Under the pieces are notes generated by a model that did no database searches, was not told the origin of the DNA, and was given only the letters and a program-made list of their open reading frames with translations. A stretch of 7,339 bases of DNA, from NCBI GenBank assembly GCA_003511845.1, contig DOIV01000104.1:1752-9090 (forward strand), given 5' to 3'. Below, piece after piece: positions 6,599 through 7,339 of the stretch (within the stretch, counting starts at the first letter, position 1; every line of letters starts with the position of its first letter). Origin of the DNA: Flavobacteriaceae bacterium. GTDB lineage: Bacteria; Bacteroidota; Bacteroidia; Flavobacteriales; Flavobacteriaceae. The position numbers and the translations under genes are program-made.

Positions 6599-6643
6599 AA
6601 AAAAGTAGTAATAAAGTGGGTTTTATCCATCTTATCACTACTT
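6599..6643 (-). terminator. rho-independent terminator for the aldehyde dehydrogenase gene
   Basis: Read on the minus strand, the arm from 6643 down to 6627 pairs with the arm 6619 to 6603. AAGTAGT pairs with ACTACTT, TTAT with ATAA, and TGG with CCA, with two mismatched positions and one G-U pair around a 7-nt loop. The distal arm runs into a T6 tract (complement of 6599-6604). The hairpin begins about 20 nt after the dehydrogenase stop codon, the expected place for its transcript end. The stem is A/T-rich, so termination may be leaky. Confidence 0.65.
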
Positions 6644-6662
6644 ATAAATATCTCTAAATAAA

Positions 6663-7339
6663 TTACAAATCAAACTTTATACCTTGTGCTAAAGGTAAAT
6701 CAGTTGTATAATTAATGGTGTTGGTTTGACGACGCATATAAACTTTCCATGCATCAGAACCTGATTCACGACCACCTCCTGTTTCTTTTTCACCTCCAAA
6801 AGCACCGCCAATTTCAGCTCCTGATGTACCAATATTCACATTGGCAATACCACAGTCTGAACCTGCTACAGACAAGAAACGTTCAGCTTCCCGTAAATTA
6901 TTGGTCATAATTGCAGAAGTTAATCCTTGCACTACGCCATTTTGGATTTCTATAGCATTTTCAACATCTCCAGAGTATTTTAACAAGTATAATATGGGTG
7001 CAAAAGTTTCGTGTTGTACAATTTCATAACTATTATCCGCTTCAGCAATGGCAGGTTTGACATAACAACCGCTTTCATAACCTTTACCTGAAAGCACACC
7101 ACCTTCAATAACCAAATTACCACCTTCTTCTACAACTTTTTTCAAAGATGCTTGATACATTGCAACTGCTTCTTTGTCAATTAATGGTCCCATATGATTG
7201 TTTTCATCTAATGGATTTCCAATAACTATTTGTTTATACGCATCTACAATTGCATTTTTTACTTTATCATACATACTTTCGTGGATGATAAGTCGTCTTG
7301 TAGAAGTACAACGTTGTCCTGCTGTACCTACAGCTCCGA
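6663..7339 (-). CDS. amaB: ALDH7-family (antiquitin-type) aldehyde dehydrogenase, 5' partial
   Basis: The last 224 residues are visible; family members are around 510 residues, so the NAD-binding N-terminal half lies beyond the right edge. The open frame continues upstream of the internal ATG at 7274 to the window edge and reads [16 protein letters not shown], containing the catalytic Cys (codon 7308-7310). Later come ETFAPILY, with the cofactor-contacting Glu, and the closing block [20 protein letters not shown] followed by [19 protein letters not shown] and LPLAQGIKF. This ending is very close to human ALDH7A1 (antiquitin) as I remember it and is diagnostic for ALDH7. Bacterial members oxidise 2-aminoadipate 6-semialdehyde, in equilibrium with piperideine-6-carboxylate, to 2-aminoadipate with NAD+ in lysine or pipecolate breakdown. 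The substrate is inferred from family, and the symbol amaB is tentative. The cytosolic product is followed by its own terminator at 6599-6643. Confidence 0.94.
   Translation of the reverse strand, partial: GAVGTAGQRCTSTRRLIIHESMYDKVKNAIVDAYKQIVIGNPLDENNHMGPLIDKEAVAMYQASLKKVVEEGGNLVIEGGVLSGKGYESGCYVKPAIAEADNSYEIVQHETFAPILYLLKYSGDVENAIEIQNGVVQGLTSAIMTNNLREAERFLSVAGSDCGIANVNIGTSGAEIGGAFGGEKETGGGRESGSDAWKVYMRRQTNTINYTTDLPLAQGIKFDL

Noticed and set aside
6841..7029. Plus-strand ORF inside the aldehyde dehydrogenase
   Set aside because: It is antisense to the conserved ALDH7 C-terminal region, so it is a shadow frame.

Overview
The window looks like chromosomal DNA of a flavobacterium-like member of the Bacteroidota. 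It is strongly AT-rich, its starts lack Shine-Dalgarno sequences, its intergenic regions are short and A/T-dense, and its protein set (antiquitin-type aldehyde dehydrogenase, single-chain pyruvate carboxylase, small c-type cytochrome) suits an aerobic heterotroph. Lineage is inferred from composition and gene content only.

Layout. Positions 1-230 hold the 3' end of an unrecognised plus-strand gene with a very basic C-terminal tail. It is followed by three stem-loops in a row (231-267, 293-314, 320-341), the last a textbook rho-independent terminator. A tight two-gene plus-strand operon follows: a PhzF-family protein (384-1202) and, 2 bp later, a protein with an N-terminal Schlafen AlbA_2-like domain (1205-2374). 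Between this operon and the convergent minus-strand pyc gene lies a 108-bp element (2424-2531) with near-perfect 22-bp terminal inverted repeats, nested inner symmetry and TTAA at both ends. It abuts the pyc stop codon and is the most unusual DNA in the window.

The minus strand then carries pyruvate carboxylase (2532-5984) and, 51 bp upstream of it, a membrane-anchored or exported monoheme cytochrome c (6036-6437); the two are probably one transcript. Further upstream is a 225-bp spacer with a minus-strand terminator (6599-6643), a damaged second hairpin (6521-6551) and a weak candidate promoter (about 6476-6505). The window ends inside an ALDH7/antiquitin-type dehydrogenase (6663-7339, 5' end missing), whose catalytic Cys motif is visible.

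How they fit together. Pyruvate carboxylase refills oxaloacetate, the ALDH7 enzyme would feed lysine carbon toward 2-aminoadipate, and the cytochrome belongs to periplasmic electron transfer. These are housekeeping or catabolic functions. No defence island, prophage, CRISPR array, transposase, tRNA or rRNA was seen. The non-routine content is in the intergenic DNA: the 108-bp inverted-repeat element, the multi-hairpin 3' region at 231-348, and the hairpin at 6521-6551 that looks like a terminator missing one block.
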